Source: Parathalassolituus penaei
Lineage (GTDB): Bacteria; Pseudomonadota; Gammaproteobacteria; Pseudomonadales; Oceanobacteraceae
DNA length: 64,000 nucleotides
Assembly (NCBI RefSeq): GCF_026626885.1
Contig: NZ_JAPNOA010000056.1
Coordinates: 310,001 to 374,000, forward strand
Reading direction: 5' to 3'
In this document: in pieces, positions 33,785 to 43,607 of the stretch
Position numbering within the stretch: the first letter of the stretch is position 1
Layout of the letters: each line of letters opens with the position of its first letter
Made by a program: the position numbers and the translations under genes
Notes under the pieces: model-generated
The model's database searches: none
The model's input: only the letters and a program-made list of their open reading frames with translations
Told to the model about the DNA's origin: nothing

Positions 33785-36760
33785 ATGAAACGCTACCTCA
33801 TTTGTTTACTAATGGCGTTGTCTGGCACGGTAGCCTCTCCATTCATTTATGCCGCTCCGCCGCCGGGGGTTGCCAGCACGGCGCACGAGTCCCGCTTTAT
33901 TGTGGTGTGGAAAAACGCCACCGCCAAAACCAAAGCGACTGCCAACCGTACGTTTCAGGTCAATTCTGAAAAGCCTCTCAAACATCTCGATTCCATTGGC
34001 GTTTACGAAAAATCATCGGGTCAGTCCCTGAAAGATGCCATGGCGGCCATGCAGGCGGTGGATGGGGTTGAAGCGGTATATCCCGATAATCATATCGAGC
34101 CCTTTCAGCTGCCGAACGATCCTTCATTCGACGAATTGTGGGGCTTGAGTCAGAGTAACGATGTAGACATCAACGCGCCGCTGGCGTGGGATAGCTCAAC
34201 CGGCAGCGACACCGTTTATGTGGGTGTAATTGATACCGGTGTGGATGTCAGCCACGAGGACCTGGCGGCCAATATCTGGACCAACCCCGGTGAAATTGCC
34301 GGTAACGGCATTGATGACGACGGCAATGGCTGGGTCGATGATGTGCATGGTGTTGATACCCTCAACTACGATGGCACACCGGAGGACGATGTCGGTCACG
34401 GCACCCATGTGGCCGGTACAATTGCAGCGGTGGGCAACAACGACATTGGTGTGGCCGGGGTAACCTGGAATACCAAAATCATCCCCTGCAAGTTTATGGA
34501 CGAGTTTGGCGGTTACGACTCCGGCGCCATCGCCTGTCTGGATTACATGCTGACCCTCAAGGCCGACAAGGGTCTGGACATTATTGCCACCAACAACAGC
34601 TGGGGCAGTTACTCCTTCAGCCAGCCCTTGTACGACGCAATCCAGTCCCACGCCAATAACGGCATTCTGTTTATTGCTGCAGCCGGTAACGATGCCGTCA
34701 ATAATAATCAATACTCGTCCTATCCGGCGTCTTACAGCAACGCGAATATCATTGCGGTGGCGTCACACGGCCGCACGGGTGAACTCAGCTCCTTCAGTAA
34801 CTATGGCAGTGGCGTGGTGGATATCGCCGCGCCGGGCGAGGACATCTACAGCACCGTTCCGGATGATCAGTACGCTTATTACTCCGGTACGTCGATGGCG
34901 ACCCCGCATGTAACCGGTGCTATTGCCTTGTTACGCGCAATGTACCCCGACAGCACCGCGCTGGGTTTGCGCAGCCTGCTGCTCAACGCCGGTGTGGATC
35001 GCACAGATTTTTCCGGTCAGACCGACTATGGCCGTTTGCGTCTTGCCAATAACGATGGTTCCGGTGCCATTGCCTGTGGCACCGATATTCTGATTTCACG
35101 TATTGAGCCCTTGAACGCCCATACCGATGTATCGATTGGTACCTCGGTGCTGGTGCGGTTCAGCAGCTCCCGTTGTGGTGAAGCAGGTTCGCCGGTGGTA
35201 TTACATTCCAGCAATGGCGAAACCCTGACCCTGACCGATGACGGTGAGGGCGCTGATGCTGTTGCCAATGACGGAATTTTCTCGATTTATATCCATGTTG
35301 ACTGGAGCGGCTCTCGGGAATTTGTGCCCGAGGGTGACGAGGAAGAGACCTTTAACCTCAATGGTCTGGTGCAGCCGGTGGTGACCCAGGTTTCTTACCG
35401 TTGGGAAACCCCTGTCAGTACTACCGCGCTGGCGTTAACCGATGACAGCTATGCCGCCATTCCGCTTGATTTCGATTTACAAAGCCCGAACGGCACCATT
35501 ACCACCCTGTATGCCAGCTCCAATGGTCTGGTGTTTGGCTCAAACGACGTCACCAGGGCCTATCAGAACCTGCAGATGCCATTTGATTCGTCCGAGGAGT
35601 TTTACTCGCCGTTCTGGGCTGACCTGACGCCATCAACCGGGACGGAATATCGTTATGGGGTGGTGGGCAGTGCTCCCAGCCGCAAACTGGTAGTGGAGTT
35701 CAGTAATGTTTACTTCTACGGCGTGTATACCGGTGATGCCACGGTGACCTTCCAGGTGGTGTTCAGCGAAGACTCGCCGGTGGTGTATTTCAACTATCAG
35801 GATGTCACCGTTGACAGCTACCGCAGTGGTGGTGCCACCGTGGCGGTTGGTTACCAGCACGATGGTTATGGAGAAACCTGGAGCCGTAACAGCGCTACCT
35901 TATCCGACAACATGAGTCTGATGGTGGCGGTGCCCGGCGTGATCGACACGGCACCGGAAATTTACAGCGTAGAGACCAGTGGTATTGCGCGGGTTGGCTA
36001 TCCGGTTACCGTTACCCTTGATGTTCCGGCGACGAATCCGGACGGAACCGTGCTGGAAGTGGATATGGGGGATGGCAGTGGTTATCGCGCCTACAGCAGT
36101 GACACACCCTTTACCTACACCTATTCAGAAGCCGGTGTTTACACCCTGGTTGGGCGTGTGACCTACGAATCATCCTACAGCATGGCCAGCACCAGTCTGT
36201 CGATTCTGGCCTTGTCCGATCTTGAGATGGCACTGATTGATGAAGCTCGGAATACCGCCATGGAGGATATTCTCGCGGCACCGGATGAATACGGACTGAT
36301 TACCCAGGCAGAAGCGGAGCAAAGCCAGACTGATGCGGTAGCCGCCGCCGAAACTGCAACTGCCGCCGCAACGCTGACAGCAGTAACCAGTAATCCGCAA
36401 GACTACGGACTGATCAGTCAGGCCGATGCTGAAGCCAACAGTGCGGCGGCGGCCGCGGAGGCTGCCGCTGCTGCCCGACAGGCGATTCTGGATGATCCGG
36501 AAGCGGTTGGTCTGACCACTATTGTGAACACCTCCGACGAGATCGGCGCGCTGGCGGCGGGCACTCATCTGGTCGGAGCCTCGACTGACATTACCAACCT
36601 TGCCAGTTTCTTTGGCGATGTACGGTTTGTATGGGTGTTCCAGGATGGCGTATTCAAGGGCTGGTCGCCCGATGCCGACCTGCTGACCCGTTTGCAAAAC
36701 TCCGGTTATGGCGTGCTGACTTCTATCAGCGCAGGCCAGGGATTCTGGGTGAGCAAATGA
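33785..36760 (+). CDS. Secreted S8 (subtilisin-family) serine protease with C-terminal domains
   Basis: A 991-residue exported protease. Signal peptide to about residue 24, an inhibitor-I9-like propeptide (RFIVVWKNATAKT to AVYPDNHIEPF), then the catalytic domain with Asp150 (GVIDTGVD), His205 (GHGTHVAG) and Ser370 (GTSMATPH); Asn in TNNSWGS is the likely oxyanion residue. Asp-rich NGIDDDGNGWVDD is a probable calcium loop. About 560-720 looks beta-rich, about 725-800 is PKD-like (GDGSGYRAYSSDTPFTYTY), then three Ala-rich approximate repeats around YGLITQAEAE/YGLISQADAE, and a terminal globular domain ending GQGFWVSK. Overlaps a lipoprotein gene by ATGA. Confidence 0.92.
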   Translation: MKRYLICLLMALSGTVASPFIYAAPPPGVASTAHESRFIVVWKNATAKTKATANRTFQVNSEKPLKHLDSIGVYEKSSGQSLKDAMAAMQAVDGVEAVYPDNHIEPFQLPNDPSFDELWGLSQSNDVDINAPLAWDSSTGSDTVYVGVIDTGVDVSHEDLAANIWTNPGEIAGNGIDDDGNGWVDDVHGVDTLNYDGTPEDDVGHGTHVAGTIAAVGNNDIGVAGVTWNTKIIPCKFMDEFGGYDSGAIACLDYMLTLKADKGLDIIATNNSWGSYSFSQPLYDAIQSHANNGILFIAAAGNDAVNNNQYSSYPASYSNANIIAVASHGRTGELSSFSNYGSGVVDIAAPGEDIYSTVPDDQYAYYSGTSMATPHVTGAIALLRAMYPDSTALGLRSLLLNAGVDRTDFSGQTDYGRLRLANNDGSGAIACGTDILISRIEPLNAHTDVSIGTSVLVRFSSSRCGEAGSPVVLHSSNGETLTLTDDGEGADAVANDGIFSIYIHVDWSGSREFVPEGDEEETFNLNGLVQPVVTQVSYRWETPVSTTALALTDDSYAAIPLDFDLQSPNGTITTLYASSNGLVFGSNDVTRAYQNLQMPFDSSEEFYSPFWADLTPSTGTEYRYGVVGSAPSRKLVVEFSNVYFYGVYTGDATVTFQVVFSEDSPVVYFNYQDVTVDSYRSGGATVAVGYQHDGYGETWSRNSATLSDNMSLMVAVPGVIDTAPEIYSVETSGIARVGYPVTVTLDVPATNPDGTVLEVDMGDGSGYRAYSSDTPFTYTYSEAGVYTLVGRVTYESSYSMASTSLSILALSDLEMALIDEARNTAMEDILAAPDEYGLITQAEAEQSQTDAVAAAETATAAATLTAVTSNPQDYGLISQADAEANSAAAAAEAAAAARQAILDDPEAVGLTTIVNTSDEIGALAAGTHLVGASTDITNLASFFGDVRFVWVFQDGVFKGWSPDADLLTRLQNSGYGVLTSISAGQGFWVSK

Positions 36761-37653
36761 AAACGTTACTGACGATTCTGATGTGTTGTTGTGTGCTGGC
36801 CGGTTGTGACAAAGGCCCGAAGAGTTCTGGCTCCTCAACCGTCAAAACCCTGTCCGGTTTTGGCAGCAAAGGTATTGTGCAAAACGGCGTGGTCAAACTG
36901 TATCGGGTTGTGAATGGCGCGGTGGGGACGGTGATCGCCACCACCACAACCGCCGACGATGGCTCGTTTGCACTTGCTCCGGCCGAGGCGGATCTCACCT
37001 CCATGGTGTGGTTGGAATTGCGTGGTGCCGAAGACGGCTCAACCCGGGTGCAATGTGACCTCGCCAGTTGTGGTGTGTATGCCGATAGCAGCAATGACGA
37101 CCTCAACGATAATGGTCTGGTGGATGTCGGTGAGTGGGTCAACGTCGATAGCAGCTTTCGTATGACCGCTTGGCTGGTCTGGAGTGGTAATGAAACGGCC
37201 ATCAGCATTAACCCCGTTACCCACGCCATCGCCAGCCAGTACAGTAGTGCTCCCAGCGCCAGCACGCTGGCTGCCCAGTATGCCGCCGTGCAGGAACAGC
37301 TCGGTTTGATGGTATCGCCGGCTCATCTGCCTGTGCTGGATGTGTTGACCAGCGATGATACCGCTGGCCTGCAAAACCAGTTGCTGGCCGCCGCTGTAGC
37401 CAGTGTGTACGGCAGTGATGCTGAAACCATCGAGCAGCAACTGACTGCTGTTAGTACCGGCGTGAGTACTGTGCCCATGCGTGAGCAAAGCCTGACGCGG
37501 ATTTCCGAGCGCGCACTGGCCGTTGCGCGGCGGCTGCCCGAAAACACCCGCGCTACGCTGGTCAGCCATCTGGATGAAGTGAACCAGAATGCGGCGGATA
37601 GCGAAAATCGTTTGTCGGCGGATGATCTGCCCATGCTGCCACCTCTGCAGTAA
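36757..37653 (+). CDS. Lipoprotein of unknown function, coupled to the S8 protease
   Basis: A 298-residue protein whose start overlaps the protease stop. Signal peptide with lipobox VLAGC (Cys17), so probably anchored to the outer membrane. Residues about 30-120 resemble a small beta-sandwich (VVKLYRVVNGAVGTV, TTTADDGSFALAPAE) as in Ig-like or carboxypeptidase-regulatory domains. Then an Asp/Asn-rich DLNDNGLVDVGEW that looks like a dockerin/EF-hand-type calcium loop. The C-terminal half is helical. I do not recognise the family. Translational coupling suggests a partner, chaperone or inhibitor of the protease (inference). Confidence 0.82.
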   Translation: MKTLLTILMCCCVLAGCDKGPKSSGSSTVKTLSGFGSKGIVQNGVVKLYRVVNGAVGTVIATTTTADDGSFALAPAEADLTSMVWLELRGAEDGSTRVQCDLASCGVYADSSNDDLNDNGLVDVGEWVNVDSSFRMTAWLVWSGNETAISINPVTHAIASQYSSAPSASTLAAQYAAVQEQLGLMVSPAHLPVLDVLTSDDTAGLQNQLLAAAVASVYGSDAETIEQQLTAVSTGVSTVPMREQSLTRISERALAVARRLPENTRATLVSHLDEVNQNAADSENRLSADDLPMLPPLQ

Positions 37654-37736
37654 TCCCTGCTGTAATCCATAGACTCTGCGCTGTTCAGGCGGCTCTGCTG
37701 GCGGTTTGGCGGATGGCCTGACAGCCGCAGAGCATC

Positions 37737-37758
37737 AGCCGACCACCGTTGGTCGGCT
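37737..37758 (+). terminator. Stem-loop downstream of the lipoprotein gene
   Basis: AGCCGACCA and TGGTCGGCT form a perfect 9-bp stem with loop CCGT, 84 bp after the lipoprotein stop. No T-run. Probably ends the protease-lipoprotein transcript. Confidence 0.5.
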
Positions 37759-37856
37759 CGACATCTCAAGAATCATGAACTACCGCCGTTAAGAACAGGA
37801 TCGGGCTACGGCCTTGCACCGCCAGAAGCAGTTTTGCTGCATAACGAGGTGACGCC

Positions 37857-39188
37857 ATGATCAACTTTCCCAGCGGCTACTCCAGTCTGTTAAATCCTTC
37901 GCGCACGGCCAATACCGTTGGCAACGGTTCGGCCGTGAACTCGTCGGCTAATACTTCCAATACGTCTGCCGGGGCGTCGGGCACCGCAGCCGGTATCGCC
38001 GATACCAGTTCGATTGGTGGGCTGGTGCCCAGCGGTGAACGTCAGGACGCGGCAACAACCGCCAGCCGGATTCTCGATTTTGTCGCCAGCGGTATTGATC
38101 AGTTGCGCTCGCAGGGCGCGTCCGATAGTCGTCTGGAGCAGCGTCTGCAGGCAGCGCGCGAAGGGGTTGCCAAGGGATACGATCAGGCCACCGATATGCT
38201 CAAGGCCATGGGCATGCTGGATGACGGCCTCAAGGCGGATATCGCTGCTTCACGGGCGCTGGTGGACAAAAGCCTCGAAGACCTGACCTCGCTGGATAAT
38301 CGCGCGGCGCTGTTGCAACAGGCGCAGGCCGATGCACTGGCTGCCGGGACGTCTGCGACTGGCTCGGCTGCTACCAATTCTTCTGCAGCCAATTCTTCTG
38401 CGAATCCGGTCAGTGGCAGCCGTTATACCAGCAGCTATTCCAGTCGTTATTCGAGCAGCTATTCGAGCAGCAGCTCGGCCAGCCTGTCGCAGACCTCAGT
38501 GAATAACAGCCAGCAGGGCGGTTACAGTCGTCAGCAATCAGTGCTGGCGCAGGACAACCGCATGTCGATGGAAGTCATGACCCGCGACGGCGACCGGGTA
38601 ACCGTTTATTTCGGCCAGCAGTCCGCCATGATGAGTGACCAGACCCGCAACGGAAACAGCAGCAGTTTCAGCTTCGCCGCCATGCAGGGGCAGAGTTACC
38701 AGCTCAGTGTGGAAGGGCAGCTGGATTCCGGTGAGCGTGATGCACTCAACAGCCTGTTTGAGCAGGCCGGTAATCTGGCCAGCCAGTTTTTTGGGGGTGA
38801 TCTCGGGCGGGCACTTGAGCAGGCCATGAATCTCGATTACGACGCCACTGAACTGGCGTCATTCAGCCTCGAATTACGTCAGAGTACCTTCGCCCAACGC
38901 AGCCGTTTTTATCAACCACAACCGGTGGAGCTGCCAACAACGGAACTGCAAAACCAGAAATCTCCGCTGCTGAATTACCTCGACAGTTATCTGTCGGCGC
39001 TGGAAAAGTTTAATACCGGCCCGATTGCCGACAGCGCCAGCTTACTGGACGACATGGTCGAACAGCTGATGGGCAGCGACGACAGCCGCATGCCGGTGTT
39101 CCGCGATTTTAACCAGGCACTGCGCCAGCAACTGGCGAGCCAGCTCCAGCCAACAACGACGGCAGGTACTAACAACATCGGCCAGTAA
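37857..39188 (+). CDS. DUF5610 domain protein
   Basis: A 443-residue protein without signal peptide. Low-complexity Ser/Ala/Asn/Thr-rich stretches flank a conserved helical domain at about 60-145 (ASRILDFVASGIDQLRSQGA to KGYDQATDMLKAMGMLDDGL), which matches DUF5610. A second conserved part near 235-380 has a beta segment (VTVYFGQQSAMM) and a helical end. The central SSYSSRYSSSYSSSSS run (about 190-205) is probably disordered. GAGGTGA lies upstream of the ATG. Function unknown for the family. Confidence 0.82.
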   Translation: MINFPSGYSSLLNPSRTANTVGNGSAVNSSANTSNTSAGASGTAAGIADTSSIGGLVPSGERQDAATTASRILDFVASGIDQLRSQGASDSRLEQRLQAAREGVAKGYDQATDMLKAMGMLDDGLKADIAASRALVDKSLEDLTSLDNRAALLQQAQADALAAGTSATGSAATNSSAANSSANPVSGSRYTSSYSSRYSSSYSSSSSASLSQTSVNNSQQGGYSRQQSVLAQDNRMSMEVMTRDGDRVTVYFGQQSAMMSDQTRNGNSSSFSFAAMQGQSYQLSVEGQLDSGERDALNSLFEQAGNLASQFFGGDLGRALEQAMNLDYDATELASFSLELRQSTFAQRSRFYQPQPVELPTTELQNQKSPLLNYLDSYLSALEKFNTGPIADSASLLDDMVEQLMGSDDSRMPVFRDFNQALRQQLASQLQPTTTAGTNNIGQ

Positions 39189-39385
39189 CAGCGGCCAGTA
39201 ACAGGTCAGTAGTAGTCCAGTAACCGGCCGGTCACGGACAAAAGACTCTGTTCAGGCTGGCGTTTGCAACGGGTAATCCCGCCATTCCGGGCGTGTGCTG
39301 TCGCGTCCGGATTTTCTTCCCGCCGCCGAAACCCTTACACTGTCGCCCTTTGTTTGGCTGTATTCCCTGATCGAAGGATTTCTCC

Positions 39386-42300
39386 TTGCATTCTGATGTA
39401 GCTTCCACCGCTTCCGCGCCGTCTCCTGAACTCGACCGCCAGGCCCTGCACCGGGCTATTGATCACTGCCTGATCAAGGATCGTCATCGTCTGCGTCGGC
39501 AGGTGAGTGATCTGGTGGAGTTGCACAAGCAACAGAAACCACTGGCTGAGTCATTGACCAAATTGCTGGCCCGTATCGAACAAAGCCAGCAGCAGGTCAA
39601 ACTGCGCAGTGAGCCGTTGCGCCTGTTGTATCCGGATTTGCCGGTGTCCGAGCGCAAGGACGAAATTCTTGAAGCCCTGAAAAAACATCAGGTGGTGGTG
39701 GTGGCCGGTGAAACCGGTTCTGGTAAAACCACCCAGCTGCCCAAAATCTGTATCGAAGCCGGTTTCGGGCGTTATGGTCGCATTGGCCACACCCAGCCAC
39801 GACGGCTGGCCGCACGAGCGGTGGCTCAGCGTATTGCCGACGAACTGCAGGTAGAGCTGGGTACGGCGGTGGGGTATCAGGTTCGATTCACCGATCAGAG
39901 TGCCGAGAACACCCGCGTCAAACTCATGACCGACGGTATCCTGCTGGCGCAGACCCAGCACGACCGTTTCCTGAATGAATACGACGTTATCATCATCGAC
40001 GAAGCGCACGAACGCAGCCTCAACATCGACTTCCTGCTCGGTTATCTGAAGCAACTGCTGCCGAAACGCCCGGATCTCAAACTGGTGATCACCTCGGCCA
40101 CCATCGACGTTGAACGTTTCTCGCAACACTTCGATAACGCCCCGGTGATTCAGGTGTCTGGCCGTACCTTCCCGGTGGAGGTGCGTTACCGCGCGCTGGT
40201 GCGTACCTCGGAAGAGGAAGAAGACCGCAGCCTGTTCGAAGGCATTTACGATGCCCTCAGTGAACTGCGCGCCGAAGATAAATCATCCGGTATGCCGGGT
40301 GACGTGCTGGTGTTTTTGCCGGGTGAGCGCGAAATTCGCGAATGTGCGGAATATCTGCGCCGTGCCGGTTTGCCGTCGACCGAAGTGCTGCCGTTGTATG
40401 CGCGTTTGAGCGCCGGTGATCAGCAGAAAATCTTCAAACCAACCGGTGGTCGACGGGTTGTGTTGGCTACCAACGTCGCTGAAACCTCGTTAACCGTGCC
40501 GGGCATCCGTTATGTGGTGGATTCCGGTGTCGCGCGTATCAGCCGTTACAGCTATCGCAGCAAGGTCCAGCGGTTGCCGGTGGAAGCGATTTCCCAGGCC
40601 AGCGCCAACCAGCGGGCCGGTCGATGCGGCCGTACCGCGCCGGGTGTTTGTATTCGTCTGTATGAAGAATCTGACTTCCAGTCCCGTGACGAATTTACCG
40701 ATCCGGAAATCCGCCGTACCAACCTCGCGGCGGTGATTCTGCAGATGCTGCATCTCGGCCTTGGCCGCCTGCAGGATTTCCCGTTTGTGGATGCGCCCGA
40801 CGAGCGTTTTATCAAAGACGGTTTTACCCTTCTGCAAGAACTGGAAGCGGTCGATAACAAACAGAAAATGACCCAGATTGGTCGGCAGATGGCACGTTTG
40901 CCGGTCGACCCGCGTCTGGCGCGTATGATGCTCGAAGCCCAGAAACAGGGCGCGCTGAAAGAAGTGCTGATCATTGCTGCTGCGTTGACGGTGCAGGATC
41001 CGCGTGAACGTCCGCCGGAGAAACAGCAGCAGGCCGACGAGAAGCATCGCCTCTGGGCCGATGAAGACTCGGATTTTGCCGCGCTGATTAACCTCTGGAA
41101 TGCCTGGGAAGAAACCCGTCAGGAAGAATCCCAGAGCCAGTTGCGCAAGTGGTGTACCAAACACTTCCTCAATTACATGCGGATGCGTGAATGGCGCGAT
41201 ATTCACCGCCAGCTGCATTTGTTGTGCAAGGAACTGGGCCTGACCGAAAACGAAGCGGGAGCAGGTTTCGAAGCCATTCATAAATCGCTGCTGGCCGGTA
41301 TGCTCAGCCACATCGGTTTTAAAGGCGAAGGGATGGAATATCTGGGCGCGCGCAACCGCACCCTGCACCTGTTCCCGGCCTCCAGCCAGTACAAGAAAAA
41401 ACCGAAGTGGATGATGGCCGCCGAGCTGGTGGAAACCAGCCGTCTGTTCGCCCGTATGGTCGCCAAAATCGAGCCTGAGTGGATCGAGGAAATCGGCCGA
41501 CCGCTGCTCAAATACCAGTACTTTGAACCGCACTGGGATCGCAAGCGCGGTCAGGTGGTGGCGTTTGAACAGAGCACGCTGTACGGACTGATCGTGAATC
41601 CGCGCAAACGTGTCAACTACGCCCTGACCCATCCGGAAGAAGCCCGCAAGCTGCTGATCCAGGATGGTCTGGTGGCGCAGCAGATGGACACCAAGGTCGA
41701 GTTTTTGCGTTACAACCGCGATCTGATCGAGGAAGTAACCGAATACGAAGAGAAGTCCCGTCGCCGCGATCTGGTGATCGACGACAACTATCTGGTGGCG
41801 TTTTACGAAAAACACCTGCCTGCCGATATTCTCAGCACCCGCCATCTGGAAAGCTGGTACAAGGCGGCTACCAAAGCCCAGAAAGATGCTCTGAAACTCA
41901 CTCGCGAAGAGTTGCTCAGCAGCGCCGCAGCCGGTATTCGTGACGCCGATTATCCGTCTGAGCTGGAGTGGCAGGGGCTGGCGTTTCCGCTCAGTTACCG
42001 CTTTGCCCCAGGCGAGGAAGACGACGGCGTCAGTCTCAGTGTGCCGGTGGCCATGTTGCAGCAAGTACCGGCTGATCAGGTTGAATGGCTGGTGCCAGGC
42101 TTTGTGGGTGAAAAACTGGCGGCCATTATCAAGGGCCTGCCAAAGGTGGTGCGCAAGCTGTTTGTGCCGGTGCCCAACACCGTGGATGACTTCCTGCGCG
42201 GTGCCAGCCCGGACAAAGGCGGCCTGTACACCCAGCTGCTGGCCTATCTGAACCGCATCGCCCGTCCGCAGGTGATCACCATTGAGCAGCTGCGCGAAAC

Positions 42301-43318
42301 CGAGTTAACCCCGTATTTCCTGATGAATATCCGCGTGCTCGACGGCAACAAGCTGCTGGCACAAAGTCGTCATCTGGACACCCTGAAAGCCGAGTTCAGT
42401 GAACTCAGTCAGGCCAGTATCCAGGGTATGGTGCGCCACAAGCTGCAGCGCGACGAAGTATTGCGCTGGGACTTCGGCGACCTGCCAGAAGTCACCCAGT
42501 CGGAAGTGAACGGCCTGCCGGTGCGGGCATTCCCGTGCCTGAAGCGCAAAGGCCATGATCTGGAAGTAACGGTCGAAGCCGATGCCGCGGTCGCCCGTCA
42601 GAACCACCGTCGGGGTCTGGTGCTGTTGTACCGCAAAACCCTGTTCGAGCAGGAGCGGGTGCTCAAGAACCTGATCCAGAAAAAGATGGGTGCCAAGTGG
42701 CTGCAAGCCAAAGGTATGGGCACCCAGCAAACCCTGACCGAAGAACTGCTGGAGGCCATGTTCCAGCACGTGTTTGTGCCGCTGGATCAGCCGTTGCCAT
42801 ACGAAGAAGCGGAGTTCCAGAAACGTCTGGAGCTGCGCAGCCAGGTAGTGCCGTTTGGTGAACAGCTGCTGGAGCAGTTCAGTCAGTGGGTAACCCTGCG
42901 CCACAAAATCCTCAAGGATATGGGCGGCAAGGTCAGCCTCGACCGCGCCATGGCCTACAGCGACATCAAGGCCAACCTCGAACGTCTGCTCAAAACCGGC
43001 TTTATGCTGGATGCCAGCTGGGATCGTTTGAAGTGTTTTATGCGTTACCTGAAAGCCATGGAATACCGTATCGACAAACTGCAGGGCAACCTGCCGCGCG
43101 ACCGCCTCGGTATGGTGGAGTTTGCTTCGGTGTACGAGCCGTTTGTGGCCTATACCAAAGACAAACCGCTCGATGAACCGTCTGACCTCACCGATTTCCG
43201 CTGGCTGCTGGAAGAATGGCGGGTATCGCTGTTCGCCCAACCGCTCGGGACTCAGGAACCGGTATCACTCAAGCGTCTGGAAAAACGCTGGGGCGAGATT
43301 ATCGGCCAGGTGCGTTGA
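39386..43318 (+). CDS. hrpA: ATP-dependent RNA helicase HrpA
   Basis: A 1310-residue DEAH-box helicase of normal HrpA length. Walker A GETGSGKTT starts near residue 108, DEAH is 205-208, followed by TSATID, NVAETSLTVPGI and QRAGRCGR, then HA2/ratchet, OB-fold and the long DUF3418 C-terminal region typical of HrpA. TTG 39386 has GAAGGA 7 bp upstream. HrpA resolves stalled or collided ribosomes and affects mRNA processing. Monocistronic. Confidence 0.97.
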   Translation: MHSDVASTASAPSPELDRQALHRAIDHCLIKDRHRLRRQVSDLVELHKQQKPLAESLTKLLARIEQSQQQVKLRSEPLRLLYPDLPVSERKDEILEALKKHQVVVVAGETGSGKTTQLPKICIEAGFGRYGRIGHTQPRRLAARAVAQRIADELQVELGTAVGYQVRFTDQSAENTRVKLMTDGILLAQTQHDRFLNEYDVIIIDEAHERSLNIDFLLGYLKQLLPKRPDLKLVITSATIDVERFSQHFDNAPVIQVSGRTFPVEVRYRALVRTSEEEEDRSLFEGIYDALSELRAEDKSSGMPGDVLVFLPGEREIRECAEYLRRAGLPSTEVLPLYARLSAGDQQKIFKPTGGRRVVLATNVAETSLTVPGIRYVVDSGVARISRYSYRSKVQRLPVEAISQASANQRAGRCGRTAPGVCIRLYEESDFQSRDEFTDPEIRRTNLAAVILQMLHLGLGRLQDFPFVDAPDERFIKDGFTLLQELEAVDNKQKMTQIGRQMARLPVDPRLARMMLEAQKQGALKEVLIIAAALTVQDPRERPPEKQQQADEKHRLWADEDSDFAALINLWNAWEETRQEESQSQLRKWCTKHFLNYMRMREWRDIHRQLHLLCKELGLTENEAGAGFEAIHKSLLAGMLSHIGFKGEGMEYLGARNRTLHLFPASSQYKKKPKWMMAAELVETSRLFARMVAKIEPEWIEEIGRPLLKYQYFEPHWDRKRGQVVAFEQSTLYGLIVNPRKRVNYALTHPEEARKLLIQDGLVAQQMDTKVEFLRYNRDLIEEVTEYEEKSRRRDLVIDDNYLVAFYEKHLPADILSTRHLESWYKAATKAQKDALKLTREELLSSAAAGIRDADYPSELEWQGLAFPLSYRFAPGEEDDGVSLSVPVAMLQQVPADQVEWLVPGFVGEKLAAIIKGLPKVVRKLFVPVPNTVDDFLRGASPDKGGLYTQLLAYLNRIARPQVITIEQLRETELTPYFLMNIRVLDGNKLLAQSRHLDTLKAEFSELSQASIQGMVRHKLQRDEVLRWDFGDLPEVTQSEVNGLPVRAFPCLKRKGHDLEVTVEADAAVARQNHRRGLVLLYRKTLFEQERVLKNLIQKKMGAKWLQAKGMGTQQTLTEELLEAMFQHVFVPLDQPLPYEEAEFQKRLELRSQVVPFGEQLLEQFSQWVTLRHKILKDMGGKVSLDRAMAYSDIKANLERLLKTGFMLDASWDRLKCFMRYLKAMEYRIDKLQGNLPRDRLGMVEFASVYEPFVAYTKDKPLDEPSDLTDFRWLLEEWRVSLFAQPLGTQEPVSLKRLEKRWGEIIGQVR

Positions 43319-43334
43319 GATCCTTGGGAAGGAT

Positions 43335-43450
43335 GTCCAGATGATGCCTCTCTGGGCTTCCGAGAGGGTGGTGACTCGGTGTCGCCGGTTTTTGACGTAG
43401 CCCCAGGGGGTAGTTATGAGGCTCATCAAACCGGCTTCGCGATTTGTTGG
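43335..43450 (-). repeat. Decayed relative of the MITE interior
   Basis: The reverse complement of this stretch aligns with 50572-50680 inside the 284-bp MITE. Shared blocks include GAAGCCGGTTTGAT, AGTTATG/CATAACT and GGGGCTACGTCAAAAAC, then a CGAGTCA-CCA block. The characteristic terminal repeats are not found here. It lies in the 289-bp gap between hrpA and a hydrolase gene. Confidence 0.7.
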
Positions 43451-43607
43451 CATTTCAGGTCGGCGCCGGGTTATGCAAAGGAACCTTTGGCAAAACTTCT
43501 TGAGACGGGGTAGTTTGCCTGAAGAAATGAACCCAAAAACTGGCGATGTTGTGTTGGGTATAAACTGCCTGTCATGGTGCGGTATCTGATTCTGGAGCGC
43601 TCAGACT

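Noticed and set aside
33591-33788. 65-codon frame before the S8 protease
   Set aside because: It overlaps the protease start, has no ribosome site and no recognisable features.
40490-42064. Open frame of 524 codons antisense to hrpA
   Set aside because: HrpA motifs are continuous on the other strand; the antisense product is His/Gln/Phe-rich with no recognisable domain.
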